Part shown: positions 33,372-33,624 of the stretch, in pieces
How the letters are laid out: each line of letters opens with the position of its first letter
Position numbering within the stretch: the first letter of the stretch is position 1
Assembly (NCBI GenBank): GCA_964622375.1
Contig: CAZUQA010000111.1
Coordinates: 1 to 33,624 of the forward strand
Reading direction: 5' to 3'
DNA length: 33,624 nt
Source of the DNA: CAZUQA01 sp964622375
GTDB lineage: Bacteria; Bacillota_I; Bacilli_A; Erysipelotrichales; Erysipelotrichaceae
Made by a program: the position numbers and the translations under genes
The notes under the pieces: generated by a model
What the model was told of the DNA's origin: nothing
The model's input: only the letters and a program-made list of their open reading frames with translations
Databases searched by the model: none

Positions 33372-33624
33372 TTAGAGAAAACGCCGAACAGTTTGGCAGT
33401 ATTGTAAGTAAGCTGAGCCAAAATTGGCGAGACACCATTGTTCTTCGGCTTTAACGATAAAATGAGTTGCCAATTGCAGGATAGCCAAATTAACAAGTAA
33501 GACTAAAGAATGAAGCAAGAGAGCGCAGCCAAGAAAATAAAAGAAATAGGAAAGGTAGATGGGATGACGAAAGTAGCGGTAGATTCCTTGATTACAGAAG
33601 CCATTTTCGTTGGTTTTACTGAAA
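33372..33624 (-). CDS. Isoprenylcysteine/phospholipid methyltransferase-like membrane protein, C-terminal part
   Basis: Only the last 83 codons are in the window; the start lies beyond the right edge. The visible part reads NGFCNQGIYRYFRHPIYLSY, a hydrophobic hairpin (YFLGCALLLHSLVLLVNLAI), then a KAEEQWCLANFGSAYLQYC run and VRRFL before the TAA at 33374-33372. The pattern NG-x-Y-x-x-x-RHP-x-YLS followed by two membrane helices and EE-x-x-L-x-x-x-FG-x-x-Y-x-x-Y is the cofactor-binding C-terminal domain of the ICMT/PEMT family of membrane methyltransferases. Bacterial members have poorly known substrates. The match is strong despite truncation. Confidence 0.85.
   Translation of the reverse strand, partial: FSKTNENGFCNQGIYRYFRHPIYLSYFFYFLGCALLLHSLVLLVNLAILQLATHFIVKAEEQWCLANFGSAYLQYCQTVRRFL

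Noticed and set aside
33302..33496. 64-codon minus-strand ORF at the right end
   Set aside because: It overlaps the methyltransferase-like frame and the start of the oxidoreductase in another frame, with no family features.
1..33624. A CRISPR array, prophage, insertion sequence or defence system
   Set aside because: No direct-repeat array, transposase, integrase, tRNA-linked att site or recognisable defence gene was seen in any frame.

Overview
This window looks like chromosomal core sequence from a low-GC, peptidoglycan-making member of the Bacillota, perhaps Erysipelotrichia or a nearby Bacilli lineage. The basis is the pcrA-ligA-gatCAB order, a SufCDSUB cluster with the zinc protein SufU, AGGAGG-type ribosome sites, SigA-like promoters (TTGNNN-17-TATAAT or extended TGN-TATAAT) and TGA used as a stop with TGG for Trp. 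The presence of a MurE ligase argues against a wall-less Mollicute. The exact taxon is an inference.

Layout. (1) 1-5605: two tandem, related genes for large secreted proteins with a CehA/McbA-type PHP metallohydrolase domain, a Big_2 domain and fibronectin-III-like repeats. The first is cut by the window edge and carries an in-frame TAA at 64-66. (2) 5714-14976: an information-processing block of pcrA helicase, ligA ligase, gatC-gatA-gatB amidotransferase, an unrecognised single-pass membrane protein, and an RlmD-type 23S rRNA methyltransferase. (3) 14978-17272, minus strand: a HIT-family protein, a SurA/PrsA-like lipoprotein and a membrane-anchored parvulin. (4) 17401-22786, divergent from block 3: sufC-sufD-sufS-sufU-sufB and a NagD-like HAD phosphatase, tightly coupled by overlaps. 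(5) 22787-23079: a structured AT-rich intergenic stretch with a terminator, a candidate small RNA, and the promoter and possible operator of the next operon. (6) 23080-25114: DUF2975 membrane protein, YozG-like HTH regulator and a large DUF4173-like membrane protein. (7) 25181-28003: deoD-apt purine salvage, a terminator, then two tandem YdcF/DUF218 membrane proteins. (8) 28035-33624, minus strand: asnA, a GNAT acetyltransferase, a murE-like ligase coupled to a ureohydrolase, a Gfo/Idh/MocA oxidoreductase, and the C-terminal 83 codons of an isoprenylcysteine/phospholipid-methyltransferase-like membrane protein running off the window.

How the genes work together. GatCAB and ammonia-dependent AsnA together suggest that free asparagine is made by AsnA and that GatCAB mainly supplies Gln-tRNA(Gln). 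DeoD and Apt form a short route from adenosine to AMP. SufS-SufU mobilise sulfur for the SufBCD scaffold, and RlmD is a likely [4Fe-4S] client (four spaced Cys). The MurE ligase and ureohydrolase pair raises the possibility, unproven, that an arginine-derived diamine such as ornithine feeds peptidoglycan.

No rRNA, tRNA, CRISPR array or insertion sequence was seen. The more unusual signals are the nonsense codon in the first PHP gene, a likely leaderless pcrA transcript, two genes starting without a ribosome site directly behind terminator hairpins, a half-length SufD, a structured RNA candidate, and a MurE without the DNPR motif.
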